This document shows positions 27,332-36,294 of a DNA stretch of 64,000 nucleotides, piece by piece. The position numbers were made by a program, and so were the translations under genes. This DNA is from Solirubrobacteraceae bacterium (GTDB lineage Bacteria; Actinomycetota; Thermoleophilia; Solirubrobacterales; Solirubrobacteraceae), in assembly GCA_023230855.1 (NCBI GenBank), contig JALNWQ010000010.1, positions 1 through 64,000 on the forward strand, given 5' to 3'. Each line of letters begins with the position of its first letter. The first letter of the stretch is position 1. A model generated the notes under the pieces. That model was not told the origin of the DNA and ran no database searches. It worked only from the letters and a program-made list of their open reading frames with translations.

Positions 27332-28359
27332 CGCGGTACGCCGGGGGCCCGTACGCCCCACCGGCGCGCGTCGCGCCGATCGGGCTCGGCGCCGCGCTCC
27401 CCGACACCGTCGTCACCTCCGCCGAGATCGAGGAGCGCCTGGGCCTCAAGCCCGGGTGGCTCGTGTCGCGCACGCACATCGAGGAGCGGCGGATCCTCGG
27501 TCCCGGCGAGACGCTCACCGAGCTCGCCGCCGACGCGTCCCGCCGCGCGCTGGAGGACGCGGCGGTCGACCCGGAGGAGGTCGACCTCGTCATCGTCGCG
27601 TGCCTGCAGGGCGACGACATCGCCCCGTCGATGTCGCCGGTCGTCGCGCACCTCATCGGCGCCCGCCGCGCCGGCGGGTTCGACGTCGCGTCCGGCTGCA
27701 GCGGGTTCGTCGCCGCGCTCGCCACGAGCACCGCGCTCGTCGAGACCGGCCGGGCCCGCACCGTCCTCGTCGTCGCCGCCGACGCGATGAGCCGCATCAC
27801 CGACCCGATGGACCGTGCGACCGCCGGCCTGCTCGGCGACGGCGCCGCGGCGATGCTCATCCGCGGGACCGACGACGACGGCCCCGGCCGCGTCGGCCCG
27901 TCGGTCTACGGGGCCGACGGCGGCGCGGGGGGCACGATCTGGGCGAAGACGAACGCGCCGTCGGTGTTCGACGGCGGCGACGGCGCGTCCCGGCCCGGCC
28001 TGCTCCACATGAACGGGCACGACACGTACCTCACGGCCCTGCAGCACTTCGCGGAGCTCATCCGCGACACGCTCGCGGCCGACGGCACGACGATCGACGA
28101 CATCGACCTGCTGGTGCCCCACCAGGCCAACGGCCGGATCCTCGAGGCGGTCCGCAAGCGCCTCGACCTGCCGGAGGAGCGGATGGTGAACGTCATCGCC
28201 CGGATGGGCAACACGTCCGCCGCCACGATCCCGCTCGCCCTCTGCGAGGCCCGGGCCGACGGACGCCTGCGCCGCGGGTCGCGGCTGCTCCTCGTCGGGT
28301 TCGGCAGCGGCCTGGCCTGGGCCGGCATCAGCGCGACCTGGGAAGGACCCGCCGCATGA
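27328..28359 (+). CDS. fabH: 3-oxoacyl-ACP synthase III
   Basis: This 343-residue enzyme performs the first condensation of type II fatty acid synthesis, joining a primer acyl-CoA to malonyl-ACP. The Cys-His-Asn triad is visible: C124 in VASGCSGFVAAL, H265 in LLVPHQANGRI and N295 in RMGNTSAATIP. The C-terminal GFGSGLAWAG is typical. The N-terminus is about 15 residues longer than in E. coli FabH. It is coupled to fabD and fabG by ATGA overlaps. Primer preference (branched or straight) cannot be told from sequence by eye. Confidence 0.94.
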   Translation: MTRYAGGPYAPPARVAPIGLGAALPDTVVTSAEIEERLGLKPGWLVSRTHIEERRILGPGETLTELAADASRRALEDAAVDPEEVDLVIVACLQGDDIAPSMSPVVAHLIGARRAGGFDVASGCSGFVAALATSTALVETGRARTVLVVAADAMSRITDPMDRATAGLLGDGAAAMLIRGTDDDGPGRVGPSVYGADGGAGGTIWAKTNAPSVFDGGDGASRPGLLHMNGHDTYLTALQHFAELIRDTLAADGTTIDDIDLLVPHQANGRILEAVRKRLDLPEERMVNVIARMGNTSAATIPLALCEARADGRLRRGSRLLLVGFGSGLAWAGISATWEGPAA

Positions 28360-29111
28360 GCAAGCAGATCACCTGGCCGCCGACGCGGCCCGAGGGCGGC
28401 TGCGCCCTCGTCACCGGCGCCTCGGGCGCGATCGGGGCGGCCACCGCCCGGGCGCTCGCCGCCGATGGCTGGCCGGTCGTCGTCCACTACGGGGGCAACG
28501 CGGACCGCGCGGCCGCCGTCGTGGCCGACATCGAGTCGGCGGGCGGCGCCGCGACGGCGATCGCGGCCGACCTCGCCGATCCGGCGGCCCCCGCAGCGCT
28601 CGTCGCTGCGTCCGTCGAGGCGCTCGGACCGGTCCGCGTGCTCGTGAACAACGCCGGGATCACCGCGGACGGCCTCGCGCTCCAGATGGACGACGACGAC
28701 TGGCAGCGGGTGATCGACGTCGATCTCAGCGCCGCGTTCCGCGTCCTGCGGGCCGCGCTGTCCGGGATGGTCCGCGGCCGTTGGGGCCGGATCGTCAACG
28801 TCTCGTCGGTCAACGCGCTGCGCAACCAGGCGGGACAGGCGAACTACGCCGCCGCCAAGGCCGGGATGCTCGGCATGACCGGCTCGGTCGCCGCGGAGGT
28901 CGCCCGGCGCAACGTCACCGTCAACGCCGTCGCCCCGGGGTTCATCGAGAGCGAGATGACCGAGGGGCTGCTCGACGCGATCGTCGAGCACATCCCGGCC
29001 CGGCGACCCGGCCTCCCCGAGGAGGTCGCCGCGACGATCGCGTTCCTCGCGTCGCCGCAGGCGTCCTACGTCACCGGCTCGACGCTCGTCGTCGACGGCG
29101 GCCTCGGCTAG
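28356..29111 (+). CDS. fabG: 3-oxoacyl-ACP reductase
   Basis: This 251-residue short-chain dehydrogenase reduces 3-oxoacyl-ACP with NADPH. The cofactor loop reads LVTGASGAIGAATARAL. The NNAG motif is at about 98-101, and the catalytic residues are S151, Y164 and K168 (NYAAAKAGMLGMTGSVA). The closing VTGSTLVVDGG is typical of FabG. Location between fabH and acpP makes the fatty acid role secure. It is followed by a 197-base gap that holds the acpP leader. Confidence 0.93.
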   Translation: MSKQITWPPTRPEGGCALVTGASGAIGAATARALAADGWPVVVHYGGNADRAAAVVADIESAGGAATAIAADLADPAAPAALVAASVEALGPVRVLVNNAGITADGLALQMDDDDWQRVIDVDLSAAFRVLRAALSGMVRGRWGRIVNVSSVNALRNQAGQANYAAAKAGMLGMTGSVAAEVARRNVTVNAVAPGFIESEMTEGLLDAIVEHIPARRPGLPEEVAATIAFLASPQASYVTGSTLVVDGGLG

Positions 29112-29308
29112 CCTCGACCCCGGCCACGGGACCGACGCGACGACCCGCCGGGGCGCACCCCCCCGACCGCCGGGCGTCCACGGTCCCGACCCCCCCCGGA
29201 TGGTGGTATCCCGGCCCGTGGGCCCGTAGCGCGCCGTGCCGCCGGTGTACCACCGTTCTGACCCCGCCCTTCCCGCACGAACGCAACCGACCGCAGGAGA
29301 CCACCAAC

Positions 29309-29557
29309 GTGTCCACCGTCACCCGTGAGGACGTCGAGCAGCTCGTCCTCAGCTCGCTCGAGGAGCTCGGCGCCGAGGCCGACGCCCTGAGCCCCACCGC
29401 CACCTTCGAGGACCTCGACGTCGACTCGCTCGACCTCGCCGAGCTGTCCCAGATCGTGCAGGAGAAGTACGGCGTCAAGCTCGAGGGCGAGGACGTCGCG
29501 AAGCTGCAGACCGTCGCCGACGCCGTCGACCTCATCCACGAGCGCGCCGCGGCGTGA
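29309..29557 (+). CDS. acpP: Acyl carrier protein
   Basis: This 82-residue acidic helical protein carries growing acyl chains on a phosphopantetheine attached to S40 in the motif LDVDSLDLAEL. The surrounding FEDLDVDSLD and QEKYGVKLEGED match ACP helix II and loop regions. The start is GTG 29309, with AGGAGA nine bases upstream. The stop overlaps the GTG of fabF. The upstream gap is long enough for an extra promoter, which would allow acpP to be made in excess of the enzymes. Confidence 0.94.
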   Translation: MSTVTREDVEQLVLSSLEELGAEADALSPTATFEDLDVDSLDLAELSQIVQEKYGVKLEGEDVAKLQTVADAVDLIHERAAA

Positions 29558-30759
29558 CCCGCGCGGCGATCACCGGGATCGGCGCCGTCACCCCCCTGGG
29601 GGTGGGCGTCGACGCCTTGTACGACGGCTGGACCTCCGGGCGCAGCGGGATCGTCGACGGCGAGGGCGCGTGCCGCGACTTCGTCCCGACGGACCACCTG
29701 TCCCGCAAGGAGGTCCGCCGCGCGGACCGCTCGAGCCAGCTGCTGCTGGTCGCGGGCGACGAGGCGCTGGCGCAAGCCGGCTGGGGCGGCCCGTCCGACG
29801 AGCTGCCCTACGCCGCGCCGCGCGTCGGCTCGGTGATCGGCAGCGGGATCGGCGGGTTCATCACCCTCACCGAGAACCACGCGGCCATGCTGTCGGGCAA
29901 GCCGGTGTCGCCGCTGGCGATCCCGCTGCTCATGGCCAACGGCCCGACGGGCCAGATCGCGCTGCGGCACGGGCTCCAAGGCCCGAGCTACGGCACGGTC
30001 AGCGCGTGCGCCGCGGGGGCGCACGCGATCGCGGCGGGCCTGCGCGAGCTGCGTGCGGGCACCGTCGACGCGCTCGTCGTCGGCGGGACCGAGGCGGCGC
30101 TCGTCGACCTCGCCCGTGCCGGCTTCGGCGCGATGGACGCCCTGTCGACGACCGGGCGGTCGAGGCCGTTCCACGCCGATCGCGACGGGTTCGTGCTCGC
30201 CGAGGGCGCCGCGGCGCTCGTCATCGAGCGCGAGGACCTGGCGCGGGAGCGTGGCGCGACGATCCTCGGCTACGTCCGCGGGGCGGGGTCCTCGCAGGAC
30301 GCCCACCACCTGACGGCCCCCACGCCCGACGGGTCGGGAGCCGCCCGGGCGGTCACCGCGGCGCTCGCCGACGCGGGGATCGAGGCCACGGACGTGGACT
30401 ACGTCAACGCCCACGGCACCGGCACGCCGTTGAACGACCGCTCCGAGGCGGGCGCGATGCGCGTCGCGCTCGGCGACCACCTGTCGTCGACGCCGATCTC
30501 GAGCCTGAAGTCCGCGATCGGCCACTCGCTCGGCGCCGCCGGCGCCGTCGAGGCGGTCGCGACGGTGCGCGCCCTCGCCGACCGGGTCGCCCCGCCGACG
30601 CTCGGCCTGGACCGTCCCGATCCCGAGCTCGACCTCCTGCACGTGCGCGACGCCCCGATGCCGTTGCGCGACACGCCCGGCCGGGCGCCGCTGGCCCTGT
30701 CGACGTCGTTCGGCTTCGGCGGCCACAACGCCTGCATCGTCCTCGGCGGCGCCGCGTGA
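29554..30759 (+). CDS. fabF: 3-oxoacyl-ACP synthase II
   Basis: This 401-residue elongating condensing enzyme has the Cys-His-His triad: C152 in TVSACAAGAHAIA, H287 in VNAHGTGTPLND and H324 in SAIGHSLGAAGAVEA. The N-terminal ITGIGAVTPLG and the final SFGFGGHNACIV are diagnostic for KAS I/II. The start is GTG 29554, overlapping the acpP stop (GTGA). I call it FabF rather than FabB because it directly follows acpP. Confidence 0.93.
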   Translation: MTRAAITGIGAVTPLGVGVDALYDGWTSGRSGIVDGEGACRDFVPTDHLSRKEVRRADRSSQLLLVAGDEALAQAGWGGPSDELPYAAPRVGSVIGSGIGGFITLTENHAAMLSGKPVSPLAIPLLMANGPTGQIALRHGLQGPSYGTVSACAAGAHAIAAGLRELRAGTVDALVVGGTEAALVDLARAGFGAMDALSTTGRSRPFHADRDGFVLAEGAAALVIEREDLARERGATILGYVRGAGSSQDAHHLTAPTPDGSGAARAVTAALADAGIEATDVDYVNAHGTGTPLNDRSEAGAMRVALGDHLSSTPISSLKSAIGHSLGAAGAVEAVATVRALADRVAPPTLGLDRPDPELDLLHVRDAPMPLRDTPGRAPLALSTSFGFGGHNACIVLGGAA

Positions 30760-30808
30760 GCCTCGGCCGCCCCGCACCCCAGCCCTCCTCCTGAGTCAGG
30801 CCCTCGTC

Positions 30809-32335
30809 ATGAGCAGTCGCACCGGTAGCCCCACCCTCGTCCGGCGCTCGCCGCGTCGTGGGTCCGCGTCCCACGCCCTGCGGATCGCCGAGCCGGGCCG
30901 CGTCCCCGAGGGCGTCGAGCTCTCGCCGCTCGAGCGGCTCGAGGCGCTCTGCGATCCCGGGTCGCTGCGGCTGCTGCGGACGGCGGTGGTGTCGCCGTCG
31001 CTCGGCGAGCGCGCGGCGCCCGGCGACGGCGTCCTCGCGGGCCTGGGCACCATCGGTGGCCGGCCGGTCGCCTGCTACGCCGAGGACCAGTCGTTGCTCG
31101 GTGGGAGCCTCGGGCAGCGCCACGCCGACACGCTCTGCCGGCTGCTCGAGATGGCCGGGGACGCCGGCATCCCCGTCGTCGGCTTCGTCGCGTCCGCCGG
31201 AGCCCGCCTGCAGGAGGGCCTGGAGGCGCTGGCCGGCTACGGCCGGATCTTCGCGGCGCTCACGCGCCTGTCCGGCCAGGTGCCGCTGATCTCCGTCATC
31301 TGCGGCACGTGCGCGGGGGGCGGCTCCTACGCCCCGGCGCTCACCGACGTCACGATCATGACCCGCGGGTCGGCGATGTTCCTCACCGGTCCGGGCGTCG
31401 TGCGCGACGTCACCGGCGAGGAGATCAGCGCCCAGGACCTGGGCGGCGTCGACGTGCAGGAGGCCAACGGCGTCTGCCACATGGTCGCCGAGGACGACGC
31501 CGAGGCGGTGCGCCTCGCGCGGGACGTCCTCGACCACCTGCCGCAGCGCTCCGGCGAGGAGCCGCCCCGCACCCGTCCGGTCGCGCCGCCGCCGGTGCAG
31601 CCCGGCGCGTTCGTGCCGCACGAGCAGCGCCGGCCGTACGACGTCCGCGACGTGGCGTCGGCGGTCGTCGACGGCGGCCGCCTGCTGGAGATCTCGCCGA
31701 AGTGGGCGCCGAGCGTCGTCTGCGCGCTCGCGCGGATCGACGGCCGCCCGGTCGGGATCGTGGCGAACCAGCCGCGGCAGCTCGCCGGCACCCTCTGCGC
31801 CGAGTCCGCACAGAAGTCCGCCCGGTTCGTCCGCTGGTGCCACCTCTTCGGCGTGCCGCTCGTCGTGCTCGTCGACACCCCCGGGTTCCTCCCCGGCAGC
31901 ACCCAGGAGTCCGGGGCGGTCATCCGCCACGGCGCGAAGCTCGTCCACGCGTTCGCCGAGGCCGACGTCCCGAAGATCACCGTCGTCCTGCGCAAGGCGT
32001 TCGGCGGCGCGCAGATCGCGATGAACAGCCGGGCGCTCGGCGCGACGCTCGTCCTCGCGTGGCCCACCGCGCAGATCGGCGTCATGGGCGCCGAGCAGGC
32101 GGTCGGGATCACCGGCCGCCGCGACATCGCCGCCGCCGACGACCCGGTCGCCCGCAAGGCCGAGCTCGCCGCCGAGTACGCCGAGGAGCACCTGTCGGCC
32201 GAGGGCGCCGCCCGGATCGGCGTCGTCGACGAGGTCATCGACCCGGCCGCGACGCGCGACCGGCTCGTGTGGGCGCTCCAGGGCCTGCACCGGCCGTCGG
32301 CCGGCGAGCACCGCGCCCGCAACATCCCGCTCTGA
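30809..32335 (+). CDS. Acyl-CoA carboxylase carboxyltransferase subunit (AccD-like, fused alpha/beta type)
   Basis: This 508-residue protein belongs to the actinobacterial carboxyltransferase group, which has both crotonase-fold halves in one chain and moves CO2 from biotin to acetyl- or propionyl-CoA. The first half shows VVGFVASAGARLQEGLEALA and ICGTCAGGGSYAPALTD. The second shows VPLVVLVDTPGFLPG, KAFGGAQIAMNSRALGAT and AWPTAQIGVMGAEQAVGI. An unusual basic N-terminal tail of about 25 residues precedes the domain. No biotin carboxylase or biotin carrier gene is in the window, so these must be elsewhere. Location in the fatty acid cluster argues for malonyl-CoA production. Confidence 0.9.
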   Translation: MSSRTGSPTLVRRSPRRGSASHALRIAEPGRVPEGVELSPLERLEALCDPGSLRLLRTAVVSPSLGERAAPGDGVLAGLGTIGGRPVACYAEDQSLLGGSLGQRHADTLCRLLEMAGDAGIPVVGFVASAGARLQEGLEALAGYGRIFAALTRLSGQVPLISVICGTCAGGGSYAPALTDVTIMTRGSAMFLTGPGVVRDVTGEEISAQDLGGVDVQEANGVCHMVAEDDAEAVRLARDVLDHLPQRSGEEPPRTRPVAPPPVQPGAFVPHEQRRPYDVRDVASAVVDGGRLLEISPKWAPSVVCALARIDGRPVGIVANQPRQLAGTLCAESAQKSARFVRWCHLFGVPLVVLVDTPGFLPGSTQESGAVIRHGAKLVHAFAEADVPKITVVLRKAFGGAQIAMNSRALGATLVLAWPTAQIGVMGAEQAVGITGRRDIAAADDPVARKAELAAEYAEEHLSAEGAARIGVVDEVIDPAATRDRLVWALQGLHRPSAGEHRARNIPL

Positions 32336-32367
32336 GTGGCGGCCGGCCGGTCGCGGCCCCGCGCCGC

Positions 32368-32394
32368 GGACGACGTCCCGTCGGGCCGTCGTCC
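32368..32394 (+). terminator. Possible hairpin between accD-like gene and fabI
   Basis: GGACGACG (32368-32375) pairs with CGTCGTCC (32387-32394) over an 11-base loop in the 125-base gap. No T tract follows, so it may be an attenuator or chance. Confidence 0.3.
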
Positions 32395-32460
32395 CGCGTG
32401 GTCCGCGACGATGGCCGGTGCGCCACCGCCCCTGAACACCCCTCCGACCCGGAGTCCCCG

Positions 32461-33294
32461 ATGAGCGTTCCCGTTCCCTCCGACCTGCTGGCCGGCCGTC
32501 GCCTCCTGATCACCGGCGTCATCACCTCCGACTCGATCGGCTGGCACGTGGCCGCCCGTGCCCAGCAGGCCGGGGCCGAGGTGCTCCTCACCGGGTTCGG
32601 GCGCCCGCGTCGGCTCACCGAGCGCGCGGCCAAGCAGCTGCCGACGCCGGTCGAGGTCCTCGAGCTCGACGTCAACGAGCCCGACGACCTGGCGGCGGTC
32701 GCGGCCGAGATCGACTCGCGCTGGGGCGTCCTCGACGGGGTGCTGCACGCGATCGCGTTCGCGCCCTCCGACGCGCTCGGCGGCAACTTCCTCGAGACCC
32801 CGCCCGACAGCGCCAAGGCGGCGTTCGAGACGAGCGCGTTCTCGCTCAAGGCGCTCGCCGCCGCGCTGCTCCCGTCGCTGGCGAGGTCCGAGCACGGCGG
32901 GTCGGTCGTCGGCCTGGACTTCGACGCCCAGGTCGCGTGGCCGATCTACGACTGGATGGGCGTCGCGAAGGCCGCGCTCGAGGCGACGAGCCGCTACCTC
33001 GCCCGCTACGCGGGGCCGCAGGGCGTGCGGTCCAACCTCGTGTCGGCCGGACCGCTCGGCACGATCGCCGCCCGCGGGATCCCCGGCTTCGCGCGCCTCG
33101 CCGACGGCTGGGACGCGGCGGCGCCGCTCGGGTGGGACATCGCAGACCCGACCCCGACCGCCGACGCCGCGCTGTTCCTGTTGTCGCCGCTGGCGCGGGC
33201 GATCACCGGCGAGATCCTCCACGTCGACGGCGGCGTGCACGCGTCGGGACCGGTCGACGCGGGCCCCGCGCCGGAGGCCGACGACCCGGCCTGA
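32461..33294 (+). CDS. fabI: Enoyl-ACP reductase, InhA-like
   Basis: This 277-residue enzyme performs the last reduction of each elongation cycle. It has the FabI-type nucleotide loop LLITGVITSDSIGWHVA and the substrate-site pattern VVGLDFDAQVAWPIYDWMGV followed by AKAALEATSRYLA, holding the Tyr-x6-Lys pair as in mycobacterial InhA. The Gly-Pro and VRSNLVSAGPLGTIAARGI blocks also match InhA. The start is ATG 32461 with CCGGAG upstream. It closes the fatty acid cluster. No dehydratase (FabZ or HadABC) is present here. Confidence 0.93.
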   Translation: MSVPVPSDLLAGRRLLITGVITSDSIGWHVAARAQQAGAEVLLTGFGRPRRLTERAAKQLPTPVEVLELDVNEPDDLAAVAAEIDSRWGVLDGVLHAIAFAPSDALGGNFLETPPDSAKAAFETSAFSLKALAAALLPSLARSEHGGSVVGLDFDAQVAWPIYDWMGVAKAALEATSRYLARYAGPQGVRSNLVSAGPLGTIAARGIPGFARLADGWDAAAPLGWDIADPTPTADAALFLLSPLARAITGEILHVDGGVHASGPVDAGPAPEADDPA

Positions 33295-33325
33295 TCCACC
33301 GGTGGGCGGCCGGTCCGCCAGCGCA

Positions 33326-33331
33326 TAGGAT
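33326..33331 (+). promoter_or_regulatory. -10 box for the SRAP gene
   Basis: TAGGAT ends eight bases before ATG 33340, consistent with a leaderless message; no ribosome binding site is visible. Confidence 0.4.
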
Positions 33332-33339
33332 GACGGCCG

Positions 33340-34194
33340 ATGTGCGGCCGCTACACCACCGGGACGGTCCGCCCGAGCGAGCTCGACTCGCGGTTCGGCG
33401 CGTCGGGGGCGGCCGACCTCGCGGCGGCGCTCGGCCGCTACAACGTGGCCCCGTCCGAGGCGGTCGCGATCGTCGCCGCCGATCCGTCCGGGGCGGATCC
33501 GACCGGCCGGCGCGCCACGTCCGCGCGTTGGGGGCTGCTGCCGCCGTGGGCGCGCGGCCTGCGGGAGCGGGTGCGCCCGATCAACGCCCGGGCCGAGACC
33601 CTGGCCACGACGCGGACGTTCGCCCCGCTCGTCGCGTCCGCCGAGCACCGCGTCCTCGTCGTCGCCGACGGGTGGTACGAGTGGCTGCGGTCCGAGGCGG
33701 CGGCCGGGACCGCTCCGGGCCGGCGGACCGGGGCCCGGCCGAAGGTCGCCCGGACGCCGTTCCACCATCGCGTCGACGGCGGCGAGCCGTTCGCGATGGC
33801 GGGCCTCGTCCGCACGGCGTGGCTCGAGCGCTCGACGGTCCCCGACGACGTCGTCCCGGCGACCGACCGCCGCGACCGAGTGCCGGTCCCCACCGTCGCC
33901 ATCGTGACCTGCCCCGCCAACGCGGTGGCCGCGCGGCTCCACGACCGGATGCCGGCGATCCTCGCCGGCCCCGACGAGGAGGCGGCGTGGCTGTCGGACG
34001 ACACGACGGCGGACGACGTCGGCGCGCTCCTCGTCCCGCTGGCGGACGACCGCGTGACCGTGGCCGCGGCCAGCCCGCTCGTCAACGACGCCCGTGCGGG
34101 GCGCGACGGCCCGGAGCTCCTCGATCCCGAGGCGCGGGCGGCCGACGACGCGCCCCAGCTGTCGTTGCTCCCCGGCGATCCCGCGGCGCCGTGA
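33340..34194 (+). CDS. SRAP-domain abasic-site protein (YedK/HMCES family)
   Basis: This 284-residue protein forms a protective covalent crosslink to abasic sites in single-stranded DNA. The family's catalytic Cys2 is exposed after Met removal (MCGRYT). The other active-site residues are N82 in INARAET, E114 in GWYEW and H201 in LHDRMPAIL. The YNVAPS and RWGLLPPW blocks are also standard. Two Arg/Ala-rich loops make it about 60 residues longer than E. coli YedK. Its stop overlaps the adenylate cyclase start (GTGA), an unexpected pairing. Confidence 0.94.
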   Translation: MCGRYTTGTVRPSELDSRFGASGAADLAAALGRYNVAPSEAVAIVAADPSGADPTGRRATSARWGLLPPWARGLRERVRPINARAETLATTRTFAPLVASAEHRVLVVADGWYEWLRSEAAAGTAPGRRTGARPKVARTPFHHRVDGGEPFAMAGLVRTAWLERSTVPDDVVPATDRRDRVPVPTVAIVTCPANAVAARLHDRMPAILAGPDEEAAWLSDDTTADDVGALLVPLADDRVTVAAASPLVNDARAGRDGPELLDPEARAADDAPQLSLLPGDPAAP

Positions 34195-35909
34195 GGCCGA
34201 GGGGCCGGGGCGCACGAGGCGGAGCCGATCCCGAGGACGGGACCGGGCCGGTCGGGCGCGCGCGCGTGCGCGTCCGGGCGCGCCGTCCACGGCTGCCCGC
34301 CGCGATCGCGGCCGACACCCCGGCCGCCGAGTACGCCCGGTCGGTCGCGCCCGCCGCGGGGACCGCCGTCCAGCTCTGGCACCGGGTGCGGTTCCAGGCG
34401 CACCAGCTCATCATCGGCCTCGGGCTCCTCGGGGGCGCGCTGCTCGTCGTGCAGCTCGGTGGGCTCGTCCTGGCGTTCGCCCTCGTGCTCTTCGTCATCC
34501 CGGGCACGGTCACGCCGGGAGGCGAGGACCCGCTCTGGGCCAACGCCAGGATCACGATCGCGTACGTCGTCGTCGGCCTGGCCGCGATCGCGGCGTGGGC
34601 GCGTCGCCGGCTCCGCGGATGGACGTGGCTCCAGGCCCGCCGCCCCCCGACCGCCCGCGAGCAGCAGGCGGTCCTGCGCGCCCCGCTGCGGATCATGGCC
34701 GTGTCGGGCGTGCTGTGGGCGGGCGGCACCGCGGTCCTGTTCGCCACCAACCTCCACTACGACGCCGAGTGGGCGGTCCGCATCACGATCACGGGGGTCA
34801 TGGTCGGGATGGGGACGTCGGCGGTGAGCTACCTCATCGCGGAGCGGCTGCTGCGACCGATGGCCGCGCGGGCGCTCGAGGCACGGCCGCCGGATCGCTC
34901 GATCATGCTCGGCACGGCGCGCCGCCAGATGCTCGGCTGGTTGCTGGGCACCGGCACGGCGCTCGTCGCGGTGATCGCGGTGGGGGTGAAGACGCTGGCC
35001 GGATCGGGCAACGTGTCGGCCGACCGGCTCGCGGTGGCGATGATCGCCCTCGGCGGCCTGGGGTTCGTCATCGGCCTGCTCGTCGAGGTGATCGTCTCGC
35101 GTGCGGTGGCCGATCCGGTCGGGAGCCTCCGCGTCGGGTTCGAGCGGCTCGCGCGCGGTGAGCTCGACGCGCGGATCGTCGTCTACGACGGCACCGAGCT
35201 CGGCCTGCTGCAGGACGGCTTCAACCGGATGGCCGCCGGGTTGCAGGAGCGCGCGCGCCTGCGCGACCTCTTCGGCCGTCACGTGGGGGAGGACGTGGCC
35301 CGGGCCGCGGTCGACGGGGAGATCCGCCTCGGGGGCGAGACGCGCGACGTCTGCGCGCTGTTCGTCGACATCGTCGGGTCCACCGCGCTGGCCGCGGGGC
35401 GACGGCCGCAGGAGATCGTGGCGCTCCTCAACCGCTTCTTCGCGATCGTCGTCCAGGAGGTCGGCGAGCACCGCGGCTGGGTGAACAAGTTCCAGGGCGA
35501 CGCGGCGCTCGTCGTGTTCGGCGCGCCGGTCGACCAGCCCGACGCCCCGGACCGCGCGTTGCGGTCGGCGCGGGCGCTCGCCGACCGGCTCGCGGCCGAG
35601 GTCCCGGAGCTCCGCGCGGGGATCGGGGTCAGCGGTGGCCTGGCCGTGGCGGGCAACATCGGATCCGAGGAGCGGTTCGAGTACACCGTCACCGGCGACC
35701 CGATCAACGAGGCGGCGCGCCTGACCGAGGTGGCGAAGGAGTGCCCGGGACTCGTGGCGGCGTCGGGGCGCCTCGTGGCGCGCGCGAGCGCCGAGGAGCG
35801 AGCCCGCTGGCGCCTGCTGCGCGAGGTCACCGTCCGGGGACGGGACGCCCCGACCGCGGTGATGGTGCCGTCCGCGGCGGCCGACGAGCCCGCCGGAACC
35901 GCGCCGTGA
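34191..35909 (+). CDS. Membrane class III adenylate cyclase with HAMP domain
   Basis: This roughly 572-residue protein resembles mycobacterial membrane cyclases of the Rv1318c-Rv1320c type. It has about six membrane helices in the first 310 residues, including HQLIIGLGLLGGALLVVQL and RLAVAMIALGGLGFVIGLLV. A HAMP linker (DPVGSLRVGFERLARGEL) leads into the cyclase domain. That domain has the metal-binding Asp in LFVDIVGSTALAAGR, a Lys and second Asp in WVNKFQGDAALVVFG, and the late EYTVTGDPINEAARL motif. It should make cAMP at the membrane in response to an unknown signal. The start GTG 34191 overlaps the SRAP stop; an initial basic stretch of about 40 residues is uncertain. Confidence 0.88.
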   Translation: MRPRGRGARGGADPEDGTGPVGRARVRVRARRPRLPAAIAADTPAAEYARSVAPAAGTAVQLWHRVRFQAHQLIIGLGLLGGALLVVQLGGLVLAFALVLFVIPGTVTPGGEDPLWANARITIAYVVVGLAAIAAWARRRLRGWTWLQARRPPTAREQQAVLRAPLRIMAVSGVLWAGGTAVLFATNLHYDAEWAVRITITGVMVGMGTSAVSYLIAERLLRPMAARALEARPPDRSIMLGTARRQMLGWLLGTGTALVAVIAVGVKTLAGSGNVSADRLAVAMIALGGLGFVIGLLVEVIVSRAVADPVGSLRVGFERLARGELDARIVVYDGTELGLLQDGFNRMAAGLQERARLRDLFGRHVGEDVARAAVDGEIRLGGETRDVCALFVDIVGSTALAAGRRPQEIVALLNRFFAIVVQEVGEHRGWVNKFQGDAALVVFGAPVDQPDAPDRALRSARALADRLAAEVPELRAGIGVSGGLAVAGNIGSEERFEYTVTGDPINEAARLTEVAKECPGLVAASGRLVARASAEERARWRLLREVTVRGRDAPTAVMVPSAAADEPAGTAP

Positions 35910-35974
35910 CGCGTCGGTCGCGGGTCGATCGCGGACCGCGGCGACGCCCGCGACCGACGTCGCGACCGACCCGG

Positions 35975-36004
35975 ATGACGGCGTCCCGACGGATCCGCTA
36001 CTGT
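35975..36004 (+). promoter_or_regulatory. Probable promoter of rpmG-secE-nusG-rplK-rplA
   Basis: ATGACG (35975-35980) and TACTGT (35999-36004) with an 18-base spacer resemble a sigma-A promoter. The transcript would start near 36011, directly before the hairpin at 36013-36032, and have a leader of about 90 bases. Confidence 0.45.
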
Positions 36005-36012
36005 CCCTCGCC

Positions 36013-36032
36013 GGTCCTGCCGAGGCAGGACC
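36013..36032 (+). terminator. Perfect 8-bp hairpin with CGAG loop
   Basis: GGTCCTGC pairs with GCAGGACC around a CGAG loop. It lies 100 bases after the cyclase stop, so it may end that transcript. If the promoter just upstream is real, it would instead cap the 5' end of the rpmG leader. Confidence 0.45.
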
Positions 36033-36098
36033 GTCTTGTCGAGGCGCACCGTGCGCCCCGACACTAGATCCTGACCGCATCGACGACCGGGAGCCCCA

Positions 36099-36263
36099 AT
36101 GGCCCGCGGAGATGTCCGCGTCGCCGTCACCCTCGCCTGCGAGGGCTGTAAGCGCCGCAACTACCAGACGAAGAAGAACAAGCGGAACACGCCGGACAGG
36201 CTGACGATCAGCAAGTTCTGTCGGTTCTGCCGTTCTCATACCTCCCACAAGGAGACGCGGTAG
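36099..36263 (+). CDS. rpmG: 50S ribosomal protein L33
   Basis: This 54-residue gene encodes L33, read directly as MARGDVRVAVTLACEGCKRR, then NYQTKKNKRNTPDRL and ending SHTSHKETR. Both CxxC pairs (CEGC and CRFC) are present, so this is the zinc-binding form. ATG 36099 has GGGAG six bases upstream. It heads the secE-nusG cluster, the usual actinobacterial order. No tRNA-Trp lies between it and secE. Confidence 0.95.
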   Translation: MARGDVRVAVTLACEGCKRRNYQTKKNKRNTPDRLTISKFCRFCRSHTSHKETR

Positions 36264-36294
36264 ACGGTCGACCCGTCACCGACGACACGCCACC

